From: JAJRRH01 sp047638815
GTDB lineage: Bacteria > Bacteroidota > Bacteroidia > Flavobacteriales_D > JABDKJ01
NCBI GenBank assembly: GCA_047638815.1
Contig: JBLIMR010000040.1
Span: forward strand, 1 to 25,965
DNA length: 25,965 nt
Direction: 5' to 3'
Made by a program: the position numbers and the translations under genes. The notes below the pieces were generated by a model, which did not search any database, had not been told where the DNA came from, and saw only the letters and a program-made list of their open reading frames with translations. This document shows, in pieces, positions 7,647 through 15,819 of the stretch; position 1 is the first letter of the stretch, and every line of letters starts with the position of its first letter.

Positions 7647-8147
7647 TTATTTCAATATTAGCTGCAAAAAATTCACATCTAACCACTTGTCAAATTTAAA
7701 TCCCACTTCTTTAAATGTACCTACTTCTTTAAAACCAAATTTCTCATGAAACTCCACGCTTCTGTCATTTGAAGCATCCACGCCTGCAATCATAGTATGA
7801 AAACCACCTTCTTTTGCTAAATCAATGAGTTCGGTCATGAGCTCTTTTCCAATCCCTAAACCTCTAACATTCTTATGTACGTATATAGAGTGTTCCACAC
7901 TAAACTGATAAGCAGCTCGAGGTCTAAAAAATCCATATGTGCCAAACCCAATTACATCACCTTCTTTTTCTGCAACCAAAATCGGCATCCCTTCCTGACT
8001 TTTTTGTTCGAACCAATTTAGTTGGGCATCATAAGTTCTTTCTTTATAATCATATACAACTGTTGAGTTTACGATTTCATAATTTACAATTTCTAATATT
8101 TTGGCAACATCTTCTTTTCTTGCCTTTCGAATAATTAATTCACTCAT
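7647..8147 (-). CDS. GNAT-family N-acetyltransferase (phosphinothricin/methionine-sulfoximine acetyltransferase-like)
   Basis: This 166-residue protein starts MSELIIRKARKEDVAKIL and has the acetyl-CoA-binding motif A of GNAT enzymes (NVRGLGIGKELM, a Q/RxxGxG/A pattern). The VEHSIYVHKN strand precedes it, and FHEKFGFKEVGTFKEVGFKF follows, as in PAT/YncA-type acetyltransferases. That subfamily acetylates the amino group of phosphinothricin, methionine sulfoximine or related compounds; the true substrate is unknown. Length is normal and no damage is seen. It is cytoplasmic. The gene precedes the isomerase-like gene on the same strand with a 90-base gap and diverges from lpxD. Confidence 0.9.
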   Translation of the reverse strand: MSELIIRKARKEDVAKILEIVNYEIVNSTVVYDYKERTYDAQLNWFEQKSQEGMPILVAEKEGDVIGFGTYGFFRPRAAYQFSVEHSIYVHKNVRGLGIGKELMTELIDLAKEGGFHTMIAGVDASNDRSVEFHEKFGFKEVGTFKEVGFKFDKWLDVNFLQLILK

Positions 8148-8277
8148 TTTATATTTTCTATGGTCCCAACAGGATAAAACACGGATCTTAGTTTCAAAAA
8201 TACATTATTTACCTCCATTTGATTTCAAAAAAAATATAGATTTACAGAGTACAATGAAATTAATAATTACGCGATAA

Positions 8278-9273
8278 ATGGCATCTTACTCAATTAGTGA
8301 AATCAACGAAATATTAAAAGGAGAATTAATAGGTGATACTAGCGATCGCATTGAAGGGCCAGAAGAAATTCAAAAAGCCGGCACTAATCAGATCACATTT
8401 ATCGGAAGCAAAAAATATGAGAAGTATTGGGCAGAATCTAAAGCTTCTGCAGCGCTTATAAATACTGACCTAACCATAGATCGTGGAGACAACCGCGCCT
8501 TTATCAAAGTGAATAATGTAGACTTGGCAATGGCCAAAATATTGGAACTTTTCAATCCAGCGCCACCCGTTTTCGATACCGACATACATCCTACAGCCGT
8601 TCTACATGAAAGCGCAAAAATTGGTAAAGGATGTAAGATTGGCGCAAATTGCTATGTCGGTAAAGATGTTGAGTTGGGTACAGAAGTGACTTTATATCCT
8701 AATGTTTGTGTTTTTGATGAAACTGTTATCGGTGATAAGACCATTGTTTGGTCTGGGACAATAATCCGTGAACGCTGTATTATCGGTAGTCATTGTATTT
8801 TTCATACCAATGTGAGCATTGGTGCAGATGGCTTTGGCTATCGGCCGAGTGATGATGGTAAAGGGCTGGTGAAGATTCCACAGATAGGAAATGTCATCAT
8901 TGGACATCATGTAGAAATTGGCGCCAACTCATGCGTTGATAGAGCCAAATTCAGCTCCACGATTGTTGGAGACGGTTGTAAAATTGACAATCTTGTACAA
9001 GTAGCACACAACAGTGTGATGGGCCGTTCTTGTATCATGGCCGGTCATAGTGGACTTGCCGGTTCTGTGACTCTTGGTGATGGGGTCATTATTGGTGGTA
9101 GTGCATCCATAAAGGACCATACAACAATACATTCTGGTGCTACTGTTGGAGCAGGATCTGGCGTTATGAAAGATGTAAAAGCAGGTGAAACGGTTTTAGG
9201 ATATCCAGCGCAAGACGCCAAAGACATGTTAAAACAGTGGGTTGCACTAAGACGATATGCGAGAAATCAATAG
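8278..9273 (+). CDS. lpxD: UDP-3-O-acylglucosamine N-acyltransferase LpxD
   Basis: The 331-residue protein has an N-terminal uridine-binding domain (residues 1-100) followed by a left-handed beta-helix of hexapeptide repeats (about 103-300: IHPTAVLHESAKIGKGCKIG and on) and a short helical C-terminus. The catalytic histidine of LpxD is His244 in DNLVQVAHN. LpxD adds a 3-hydroxyacyl chain to the 2-amino group in the third step of lipid A synthesis, so the cell is Gram-negative with lipid A. Here the gene stands alone, not with lpxC-fabZ or lpxA, so it may be a second lpxD copy of the type seen in Bacteroidota. That is inference, as the rest of the genome is not visible. Confidence 0.92.
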   Translation: MASYSISEINEILKGELIGDTSDRIEGPEEIQKAGTNQITFIGSKKYEKYWAESKASAALINTDLTIDRGDNRAFIKVNNVDLAMAKILELFNPAPPVFDTDIHPTAVLHESAKIGKGCKIGANCYVGKDVELGTEVTLYPNVCVFDETVIGDKTIVWSGTIIRERCIIGSHCIFHTNVSIGADGFGYRPSDDGKGLVKIPQIGNVIIGHHVEIGANSCVDRAKFSSTIVGDGCKIDNLVQVAHNSVMGRSCIMAGHSGLAGSVTLGDGVIIGGSASIKDHTTIHSGATVGAGSGVMKDVKAGETVLGYPAQDAKDMLKQWVALRRYARNQ

Positions 9274-9289
9274 TTATAAAACATAGGGG

Positions 9290-9559
9290 ACGAAAAATAA
9301 AGTTCTATTTGGCTGTCTTGTCATCCTTAGTGTTTCAAATACCTATTGCCAAGATCTAGATTAAAGCAATAAAAGATATTACTTTCGCATTTGACTAGCA
9401 CATTTAATTCCTAACTTTCCACGCTATTTAATAGACATTTCCTATAAACCACTAACAACATGTCATTTACGCTACTTCTAACAAGATGAGGCTTTGAAGA
9501 AATAACTCAAAGAAAATTTAAGAAAAGTAGAAACCACTAAATTACAAGCGATTATCTAA
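9290..9559 (+). pseudogene. Decayed remnant of a gene for an exported protein
   Basis: The 299-base gap 9274-9572 has no intact gene. One frame starts at ACG (9290-9292) where an ATG would fit and reads KNKVLFGCLVILSVSNTYCQD, a good signal peptide ending before Gln-Asp as is common in Bacteroidota, then stops at TAA 9362-9364. The same frame later gives a protein-like DEALKK, TAA at 9503-9505, then LKENLRKVETTKLQAII and TAA at 9557-9559. Stops also lie at 9392 and 9479. This pattern suggests an eroded small secreted-protein gene with a lost start codon and several nonsense changes. The middle part is less convincing. The protein family is unknown. Confidence 0.35.
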
Positions 9560-9572
9560 CTATCATTTTGAA

Positions 9573-10289
9573 ATGAAGAATTCCTTTGGTTTGAATATTG
9601 GAGACCTTATATTTTCTAAATATAAGGTCATGGGCTATCTTGGTGGTGGCTGGGAAGGAGAGGTCTTCAAAATTGTAGAATTGGGAACTGGTATTCACCG
9701 AGCTGCAAAATTCTTTCATCCAAAACGTAATATTAAAGGAAAGACATCGAAGACCTATGCTAAGAAACTGCACAAACTAAGAGAGTGTCCAGTGCTGATT
9801 CATTATCATAACATCGAAACTTTCGAGAATGAAGATACATCTGTCAAAGTGTTTATCTCAGAGTTTATCGAAGGTGATCTGCTCAGCATCTTCATCAAAC
9901 GTATAAAGACAAAGACCTTGTCCGTCCATCAAGGTCTGCATTTGCTTTATGCCCTTGTTTCAGGACTAGAGAGTATCCATCAATTGGGCGAATATCATGG
10001 TGACATTCATGCTGACAATGTGATCATACAACGTTTCGGACTTCAAGTTGACATCAAAATTTTTGATTTTCTCAATTCAGGCAGATCATCCAAGGTCCTT
10101 CGTCAGGAAGACCTGATTTGCACCATCAAGTTATTTTATGATTTAATTGGTGGACAGAAGCGATACAAGCATCATCCAGATATCGTAAAAGAGATTTGTT
10201 GTGGCTTAAAACATGGACTCATTTTGAAGAAATTTCCGACCACTTCGCACCTAAGATATTTTTTAGAAAACACACAGTGGGTGAGATAA
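9573..10289 (+). CDS. Small divergent protein-kinase-fold protein
   Basis: The 238-residue protein has the marks of the eukaryotic-like kinase fold: a Gly-rich loop LGGGWEGEVFKI (about 23-34), the ATP-anchoring Lys46 in RAAKFF, a catalytic loop YHGDIHADN (Asp144, Asn149) and a metal-site Asp165 in IFDFLNSG. HGDxHxxN replaces the canonical HRDxxxxN and DFL replaces DFG, as in some Kdo-, aminoglycoside- or lipopolysaccharide-type kinases. The C-lobe is short (about 65 residues after DFL), so this is near a minimal kinase domain. There is no membrane segment or sensor domain. Key residues are kept, so it may be active. The substrate is unknown. A broken SDR gene follows within about 15 bases and an MscS-type channel gene lies further downstream. 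Confidence 0.8.
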   Translation: MKNSFGLNIGDLIFSKYKVMGYLGGGWEGEVFKIVELGTGIHRAAKFFHPKRNIKGKTSKTYAKKLHKLRECPVLIHYHNIETFENEDTSVKVFISEFIEGDLLSIFIKRIKTKTLSVHQGLHLLYALVSGLESIHQLGEYHGDIHADNVIIQRFGLQVDIKIFDFLNSGRSSKVLRQEDLICTIKLFYDLIGGQKRYKHHPDIVKEICCGLKHGLILKKFPTTSHLRYFLENTQWVR

Positions 10290-10303
10290 AGAAGAGGTTC
10301 AAT

Positions 10304-11049
10304 GAGATTTTAATGCTTGTTCGTGAAAGTGAAATGTCATGAATTGCTTATGAAGAAATTAAAAGTGAGTCCAAATCGGATTTAGTAAAACTTTATTTTT
10401 TGACTTATCTTCAATCGACTCTATAAAAGATGTCGTTCAATTGATAAAGAAAGAACATAATGCAATTAATGTCTTAATTAATAACGCTGGTGTGTACAAA
10501 AGGGAAGAGAGAAAATCTGTAGATGGTTTTGAAATGACAATTGCAGTTAATTATATCTCAGTCTTTTTACTAACAAATATACTTCTAGCCCTGATAAAAA
10601 ATGCTGCGAATGCCAGAATAATAAATTTGAGTTCCGAGGTCTATAAACGTGGAAAAGTACATTTACATAAGGGATTCAATACCAATAAATATAATGGGAT
10701 CAAGTCATATGCGAATTCAAAACTTCTTGTCACATATTTCACCAAAGAATTGGCAAAAAAACTTAATGACACAGGTATAACTGTAAATAGTCTTCATCCT
10801 GGTATTATAGGAACCAATGTATTTCGGGATTACCCTAACTGGATAACTAATTTCATGAAACTGATAATATCCAAACCAACAGAAGGAGCCAAACCCTCAA
10901 TTTATTTAGCAACTGCAAATGAACTTAGTGGCGTTTCGGGAAAATACTTCAATAAAATAAAACAGACACAAACTATCAAATTGGCAAATGACCCTGTGTA
11001 GTCTGTGAAAATATGGAATAAGACAGAGGGATTTATTGGATCTTGGTGA
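10304..11049 (+). pseudogene. Short-chain dehydrogenase/reductase, broken by nonsense codons, a -1 frameshift and N-terminal loss
   Basis: The longest open piece (10441-11001) encodes 186 residues of an SDR enzyme: NNAG near residue 14, the NLSSE strand, the catalytic Tyr-x-x-x-Lys in SYANSK and the LHPG turn. The N-terminal Rossmann TGxxxGxG motif is absent. Upstream, another frame gives ILMLVRESEMS, TGA (10340-10342), then IAYEEIKSESKSDLVKLYF. This joins the downstream frame (DLSSIDSIKDVV) only if one T is restored in the T6 run at 10396-10401. The C-terminal TAG at 10999-11001 is followed in frame by SVKIWNKTEGFIG to TGA at 11047, matching the usual SDR tail. The start with the NAD(P)-binding loop is missing entirely. 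The gene is therefore a pseudogene. Confidence 0.8.
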
Positions 11050-11161
11050 CATATTGAGAGAAAGCGTCACATTGATTGTATGGCTGTTCTCATGAATTCA
11101 GCATACTAAAGCTGCTCATATGAATAAAATCATTCGTCTGATACACAAGCCAAAGGATTGA

Positions 11162-12448
11162 ATGATTAGTATTGCAGTAAAATTTATCGCTTTGTTCGAA
11201 TACCTTTCAAATTCAATTGATTCTTGGCTGATCCAATCCTTGGCCTTGGATCCTTCATTCGCTTACTTCACTCGTACGATGATTATGCTACTCATTGCCA
11301 TGATCATTACCATTGTCATTTGGCGTATAACTAATAGACTCTTTCATCGATATATACCACGGCTTACAAGACACACCAAGACTCTATGGGATGATGCTTT
11401 GTTGAGCAAGGGGGTTCTTAATGCCTTGGCCCTAGTATTGCCAGTTATGCTCCTGGATCATTTCGCTCCAAAGGTTTTTGATCACCTCACTGCTGTATTG
11501 CCATTCATAAAGGGCATGACTACAATATTCATTGTATTCACAGTCTCATACATCGTGGCTTCTTTGCTCAATGCCATCTATGATCTCTTGAGTGCAAATC
11601 CAAATTATAGAGACAAACCTATTGGTAGTTTCACACAATTGGGAAAGATCCTGACCTATTCTGTGGCCATCATTCTTACCATATCTATTATATTCGATAA
11701 AAGCCCAATTTATCTACTAAGTGGTATTGGTGCGATTGCGGCTGTGATTCTATTGGTTTTCAAAGACAGTATACTTGGTTTTGTTGCAAGCGTTCAACTT
11801 TCCGCAAACAATATGGTTCATGTTGGTGACTGGGTAACAGTACCAAAATACAATGCAGATGGTGATGTATTGGAAATTAACTTGACGTCCATCAAGGTCC
11901 AAAACTTCGATAAGACCATCACTACCATTCCGACATATGCCTTTGTTGCAGATTCATTTAAGAATTGGCGTGGTATGGAACAATCTCAAGGTCGAAGGAT
12001 CAAACGTGCTGTCAATATTCAAATTAGCAGTATCCGTTTTTGCTCCCCTGAAATGATTGAAAGCTTTCAGAAAATTCATTTGATCAAAGACTACGTAACT
12101 GAACGCCAAATAGAGATCGCAACCTACAACGAAAAGAACAATTTGGATTCTTCAATTTTTGCGAATGGTCGAAAGCTCACAAACATTGGGGTGTTTCAGG
12201 TTTATTTGGAGAAATACCTCGTAGCCAATCCATCCATAAATGAAAACATGACAATTATGGTTAGACAATTGGCTGCTTCACCAAACGGACTCCCAATAGA
12301 GTTATATGCTTTCAGTAAAATCAAAGAATGGAAAGACTATGAAAAGGTTATGGCCGACCTATTCGACCATATTTTAGCTTCCGCTAGTGCATTTGATCTA
12401 ATAATATTTGAAAATCCATCGGGGTCGGATGTACAGTCCATTTCGTAA
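11162..12448 (+). CDS. MscS-family mechanosensitive channel (YbdG/MscM-like)
   Basis: The 428-residue protein has about five membrane segments in its first 205 residues and then the MscS pore and beta-domain core: LLSGIGAIAAVILLVFKDSI (around 182-201), followed by ILGFVASVQLSANN, VHVGDWVTVP and a TIPTYAFV segment. A soluble C-terminal part of about 150 residues follows. The asparagine-containing NNMVHVGDWV region and overall length resemble YbdG rather than the short MscS. Such channels sit in the inner membrane and release solutes on hypo-osmotic shock. The start ATG at 11162 gives a sensible N-terminus. It is unrelated by sequence to its neighbours and reads as intact. Confidence 0.92.
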   Translation: MISIAVKFIALFEYLSNSIDSWLIQSLALDPSFAYFTRTMIMLLIAMIITIVIWRITNRLFHRYIPRLTRHTKTLWDDALLSKGVLNALALVLPVMLLDHFAPKVFDHLTAVLPFIKGMTTIFIVFTVSYIVASLLNAIYDLLSANPNYRDKPIGSFTQLGKILTYSVAIILTISIIFDKSPIYLLSGIGAIAAVILLVFKDSILGFVASVQLSANNMVHVGDWVTVPKYNADGDVLEINLTSIKVQNFDKTITTIPTYAFVADSFKNWRGMEQSQGRRIKRAVNIQISSIRFCSPEMIESFQKIHLIKDYVTERQIEIATYNEKNNLDSSIFANGRKLTNIGVFQVYLEKYLVANPSINENMTIMVRQLAASPNGLPIELYAFSKIKEWKDYEKVMADLFDHILASASAFDLIIFENPSGSDVQSIS

Positions 12449-12577
12449 TGGAGTTCGAAATTATCATCTCGAACTTAATTGCTGACTGGAATAGAAAAAA
12501 CATTTTCTTATTAAAATATAACATTCGTAACCATATAGTCCTGAGGCAGAATCGTTATATTCGAGAAAACATTCTAC

Positions 12578-13414
12578 TTGATTAAAAAAACATTAATCTT
12601 TTCCATTATCTGGTTCACGTTCTCTAGCTGTAATAGCGAGAAACAAATGCCCCTGGATAGAACTGAGCCTAGTACCTCAGAAGTAAAATCTACTCGTGCC
12701 AAACAAGACTCAATAATAGTAGAACATTCAGAAAATGGGGCTCGTAAACATTCTTACTATTCTCGAGAATGGCAAGAAGAATTAGATGCAGGCCTAGCAA
12801 AAGATTCGACCATCGCCTACTTGTGGCGGCAAAAGGCTATGCCTTTGTTTAAACAAGGAAAGTATGAAAAAGGGATGGAATATATTGACAAGGCGGTACA
12901 ATATGATAGATTAGAATATCAAGATTATAGAGCTTTTATCAAATGTATATTTGCGCAAACCTACAGAGAAGCTATAATTGATTTCGAAGATTGTAAAAAG
13001 CGGTTTGGGAATAGTTATGTTATGGATCACACCTACGATTTTCACATTGCCCTTTCTTATCTGCAGCTCAATGAATTTGAAATAGCCGAAGAGATTTTCA
13101 AAAGAGATTATGAAAACCAAATTTCCGAACATAACGAAGATTGGCTACATCCTGTTGACTTATTTTATTTTGGCATTTGCAAATATGAACTTGGAAAATA
13201 TCAGGAGGCGATTGATCTCTTTGATTTATCACTTGATCGACATGAAACCTTTTCAGATGCCCAGTACTACAAAGCACAAGCCTTAAGAAGAATTGGAAAA
13301 CTCGAAGAAGCCAAAGAACTTCTTGTGATTGCGAAGGCTAATGCTGATCAAGGTAGAACGTTTAGCGAGGACAATATTATATATGAAAGATATCCATATC
13401 AGGTGAGATGGTGA
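12578..13414 (+). CDS. TPR-repeat lipoprotein
   Basis: The 278-residue protein starts at TTG (12578; no ATG at a better place) with a lipoprotein signal peptide IKKTLIFSIIWFTFSSC, lipidated Cys18. Tetratricopeptide-like helical pairs follow: one around residues 87-113 (YLWRQKAMPLFKQGKYEKGM) and two toward the C-terminus (FYFGICKYELGKYQEAIDLF and AQYYKAQALRRIGKLEEAKE). TPRs mediate protein-protein contacts; the protein is probably anchored in the outer or inner membrane facing the periplasm. Partners are unknown. Gaps of about 130 bases upstream and 80 downstream do not show whether it is in an operon. Confidence 0.85.
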   Translation: MIKKTLIFSIIWFTFSSCNSEKQMPLDRTEPSTSEVKSTRAKQDSIIVEHSENGARKHSYYSREWQEELDAGLAKDSTIAYLWRQKAMPLFKQGKYEKGMEYIDKAVQYDRLEYQDYRAFIKCIFAQTYREAIIDFEDCKKRFGNSYVMDHTYDFHIALSYLQLNEFEIAEEIFKRDYENQISEHNEDWLHPVDLFYFGICKYELGKYQEAIDLFDLSLDRHETFSDAQYYKAQALRRIGKLEEAKELLVIAKANADQGRTFSEDNIIYERYPYQVRW

Positions 13415-13495
13415 TGATACTATTTCAATACTAAATACAGCATCTGTAACTTTAACATCCTACCATCCGTCATAGATGAAACCAAAACAACAAGC

Positions 13496-14218
13496 ATGCA
13501 ATCTCCTATACGAACTGCCAGAATAGCTGGGTTTATCTATTTAACGATCATTTTTACAGGATTCTTCTATTTACTTTATGTCCCTGGTGAAATTATAGAA
13601 TGGTCCGATGCAGAAAAAACTGTAGAGAATCTACAATTGAACACATCGCTTTATACCGCAGGAATCATATGTGGACTTATCTGTTTCACTGCATTCGCGA
13701 TACTGTCATTGGTTCTTTACAAACTGCTTAATCACATTAACAAAGACATGGCAAGCCTTATGGTTGTGCTGGTGCTTCTTAGTGTTCCAATTTCTTTTGT
13801 GACATTAATCGAACAGATTAATGTTCTAAGCATTATTAATACAGAACGTTTTGTAGATCTGCTCTCTGCTTCTCAATTACAATCAGAGGTTATGATAAAA
13901 TTGAAAGGCATTTCCAATGCTATATTGATCGCTCAAATATTCTGGGGACTCTGGTTGCTACCTTTTGGTTATTTGGTATATCATTCGAAATTTATCCCCA
14001 AATTACTGGGTGTACTTCTCTTTATTGGCTGTTTTGGATATCTTTCAGATTCAATAGGCTACACGCTCTTTCCAGGTTTCGGAGACACATGGCTTTCCAC
14101 AATTATTGGCATACCCTCGGGACTTGGAGAAATTGGAATATGCTTATGGTTTTTAATTAGAGGTGTAAAACAAAAGCCGGATTCAAATCAAGATGAAACC
14201 ATATCAGAAATTGGCTAA
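13496..14218 (+). CDS. DUF4386-family membrane protein
   Basis: The 240-residue protein opens with SPIRTARIAGFIYLTIIFTG, a typical DUF4386 start, and has about six hydrophobic segments (near residues 12-30, 53-78, 84-105, 140-160, 168-190 and 210-230). Conserved WLLPFGYLV and GYLSDSIGY-type segments agree with the family. It should be an integral inner-membrane protein of unknown function. The next gene, a second small membrane protein, starts 32 bases after its stop, suggesting co-transcription. DUF4386 proteins are common in Bacteroidota; no reaction is established. Confidence 0.85.
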   Translation: MQSPIRTARIAGFIYLTIIFTGFFYLLYVPGEIIEWSDAEKTVENLQLNTSLYTAGIICGLICFTAFAILSLVLYKLLNHINKDMASLMVVLVLLSVPISFVTLIEQINVLSIINTERFVDLLSASQLQSEVMIKLKGISNAILIAQIFWGLWLLPFGYLVYHSKFIPKLLGVLLFIGCFGYLSDSIGYTLFPGFGDTWLSTIIGIPSGLGEIGICLWFLIRGVKQKPDSNQDETISEIG

Positions 14219-14250
14219 CCTTCTATTCAACATTTTTTAAAATAACGCAT

Positions 14251-14661
14251 ATGTTAGAAAACTCAAAAATCAACATTCGAATTAAACTTGCCGCCCTTTG
14301 GACATCACTCCTTTTCTTATTCATATACGGTGACTATTTTGAAATGTATACGCCAGGAAAAGTCGAAAACTTGATGAATGTAACAGACATCTTAGATTCC
14401 CCTTTCAAACTTTTCATGGCTTCATTCGTTCTGGCAATTCCATCTTTGATGATTGCGTTAACAATTCTTATGAAGCCTAACGTTAACAGAATTCTTAACA
14501 TTACATTTGGCACTTTTTTCACGCTAGTTGTTTTACTTGTAGGTGGAGGTTCTATAACCCCTTGGTATAGCTTCTATGTCTTTTACGCAGCACTAGAAGC
14601 TATTCTTGCAATTGCTATTGTTAGGCAAGCTTGGAAATGGCCCAGGGAAATAAGTGTCTAA
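14251..14661 (+). CDS. Small four-helix membrane protein (DUF6326-like)
   Basis: The 136-residue protein has four predicted membrane helices (about residues 12-30, 48-70, 76-100 and 105-125) with the N-terminal segment IKLAALWTSLLFLFIYGDYF and the TPG motif after it, which I associate with DUF6326. It probably lies in the inner membrane. It follows the DUF4386 gene by 32 bases, so the two may form a unit. No catalytic residues are recognisable and no function is known. The family name is given from memory and is less certain than the membrane topology. Confidence 0.7.
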   Translation: MLENSKINIRIKLAALWTSLLFLFIYGDYFEMYTPGKVENLMNVTDILDSPFKLFMASFVLAIPSLMIALTILMKPNVNRILNITFGTFFTLVVLLVGGGSITPWYSFYVFYAALEAILAIAIVRQAWKWPREISV

Positions 14662-14834
14662 TTGAAATTGTAAAGTAATTGTCAATAATTGACAACTCAT
14701 TAACAACTATCTTTTTCGAAATTGCATCATTAAACATATTGATCTAATTTACAAATGAATATTCCTGACCTCACTATGAGATGGAGTTACAGGTTTATTT
14801 TTTGTATTACTTTTACTTAACAATTTCACACATC

Positions 14835-15791
14835 ATGAAAGGCCTGAAAAAAGAAAATCCAAGAAGACAATTTTTAAAAAATACTTCATTGGCTGTGCTA
14901 GCTGCAGGTCTATTGCCTAAGGTAGGTATGAGTGAATCGAGTGAAATTGCAAAACCTGAGGAACAGGAAGAATGTGATCCAACAACGCTTGATTTTTATG
15001 GCGAAGGACCGTTTTACACACCTAATCCGCCTGTCATTGTGAATAGTCAACTCGCTGTAGAAAATGAAGTTGGCACTAGGCTAATAATTACAGGCAGAGT
15101 TAGAAACTTGCAGTGTGATCAATTTATCCCCGAAACACTTATTGATGTTTGGCATGCGGATGATGCAGGTGCGTACGACAATTCAGGTTTCAATTTAAGA
15201 GGTACAACACTCTCTAATGCACAAGGATTTTATACTTTTGAAACCATTTATCCTGGCAAATATCTCAATGGTGCTTCATTCAGACCTGCACACATACATT
15301 TTAGAATTACCCCTCCCGGGTTTCCACTACTAACAACTCAATTGTACTTTGAAGGCGATCCTGATAATGCCAGTGATGCTGCATCTTCGATTAATAGTGG
15401 AATATATAATGCCACGGAAAGAATAATATCACTTACCGAAGACGGTGATGGGAACCTGGAAGGTGTCTGGGATATAGTTATTGATGGAGATGGCATTAAC
15501 GCAGTGGAAGATTTGCATTTGAATACAGGTATGATTTATTCAGCGACTCCCAACCCTTTTTCAAACAGAGTGGAAATCAATTATGGTGTATTTAGAGAAT
15601 CCAAGGTTAGTTTGTTGGTTTTTGACATGGCCGGGAAATTAGTGGCTACACTAGAGGAGAGAACATTAGGCACAGAAAAGTATACTGCTATTTGGGAACC
15701 AGAAAACTCACTTGGAAACGGACATTATTTTATCGCATTGAAAATTAATGATCTTCAAGTACACTATTTGAAAGTTGTCAGAAATAAATAA
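14835..15791 (+). CDS. Tat-exported intradiol ring-cleavage dioxygenase with T9SS sorting domain
   Basis: From the ATG at 14835 (a frame extension to 14781 has an unlikely leader) the 318-residue protein begins with a twin-arginine signal, PRRQFLKN (Arg10-Arg11) and a hydrophobic stretch. An intradiol dioxygenase domain follows: Tyr114 (AGAYDN), Tyr143 (PGKY), His153 and His155 (RPAHIHF) match the Fe(III) ligands of protocatechuate/catechol dioxygenases, then QLYFEGDP. The final ~80 residues (ATPNPFSN..., YFIALKIND..., ending KVVRNK) form a T9SS type A sorting domain. The enzyme should cut catechol-type rings between the hydroxyls outside the cytoplasm, at the surface or in the medium. The substrate is unknown, and no catabolic partner genes are adjacent. 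Confidence 0.88.
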   Translation: MKGLKKENPRRQFLKNTSLAVLAAGLLPKVGMSESSEIAKPEEQEECDPTTLDFYGEGPFYTPNPPVIVNSQLAVENEVGTRLIITGRVRNLQCDQFIPETLIDVWHADDAGAYDNSGFNLRGTTLSNAQGFYTFETIYPGKYLNGASFRPAHIHFRITPPGFPLLTTQLYFEGDPDNASDAASSINSGIYNATERIISLTEDGDGNLEGVWDIVIDGDGINAVEDLHLNTGMIYSATPNPFSNRVEINYGVFRESKVSLLVFDMAGKLVATLEERTLGTEKYTAIWEPENSLGNGHYFIALKINDLQVHYLKVVRNK

Positions 15792-15819
15792 TCGTATTAT
15801 TGTGTTCTATTGACAAACG

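Noticed and set aside
8692..9227. Reverse-strand frames inside lpxD
   Set aside because: They are shadows of the hexapeptide-repeat coding sequence; the plus-strand LpxD frame is conserved and complete.
3966..11049. Alternative genetic code (UAA read as an amino acid) to explain the several in-frame UAA codons
   Set aside because: Intact genes throughout the window end in UAA, UAG and UGA at the expected C-termini, and the broken genes also have a frameshift and lost start codons, so decay explains the pattern better.
14781..14834. Upstream ATG at 14781 as the start of the dioxygenase
   Set aside because: The 18 extra residues are a hydrophobic run that would precede the twin-arginine motif and spoil the Tat signal; the ATG at 14835 gives a normal leader.
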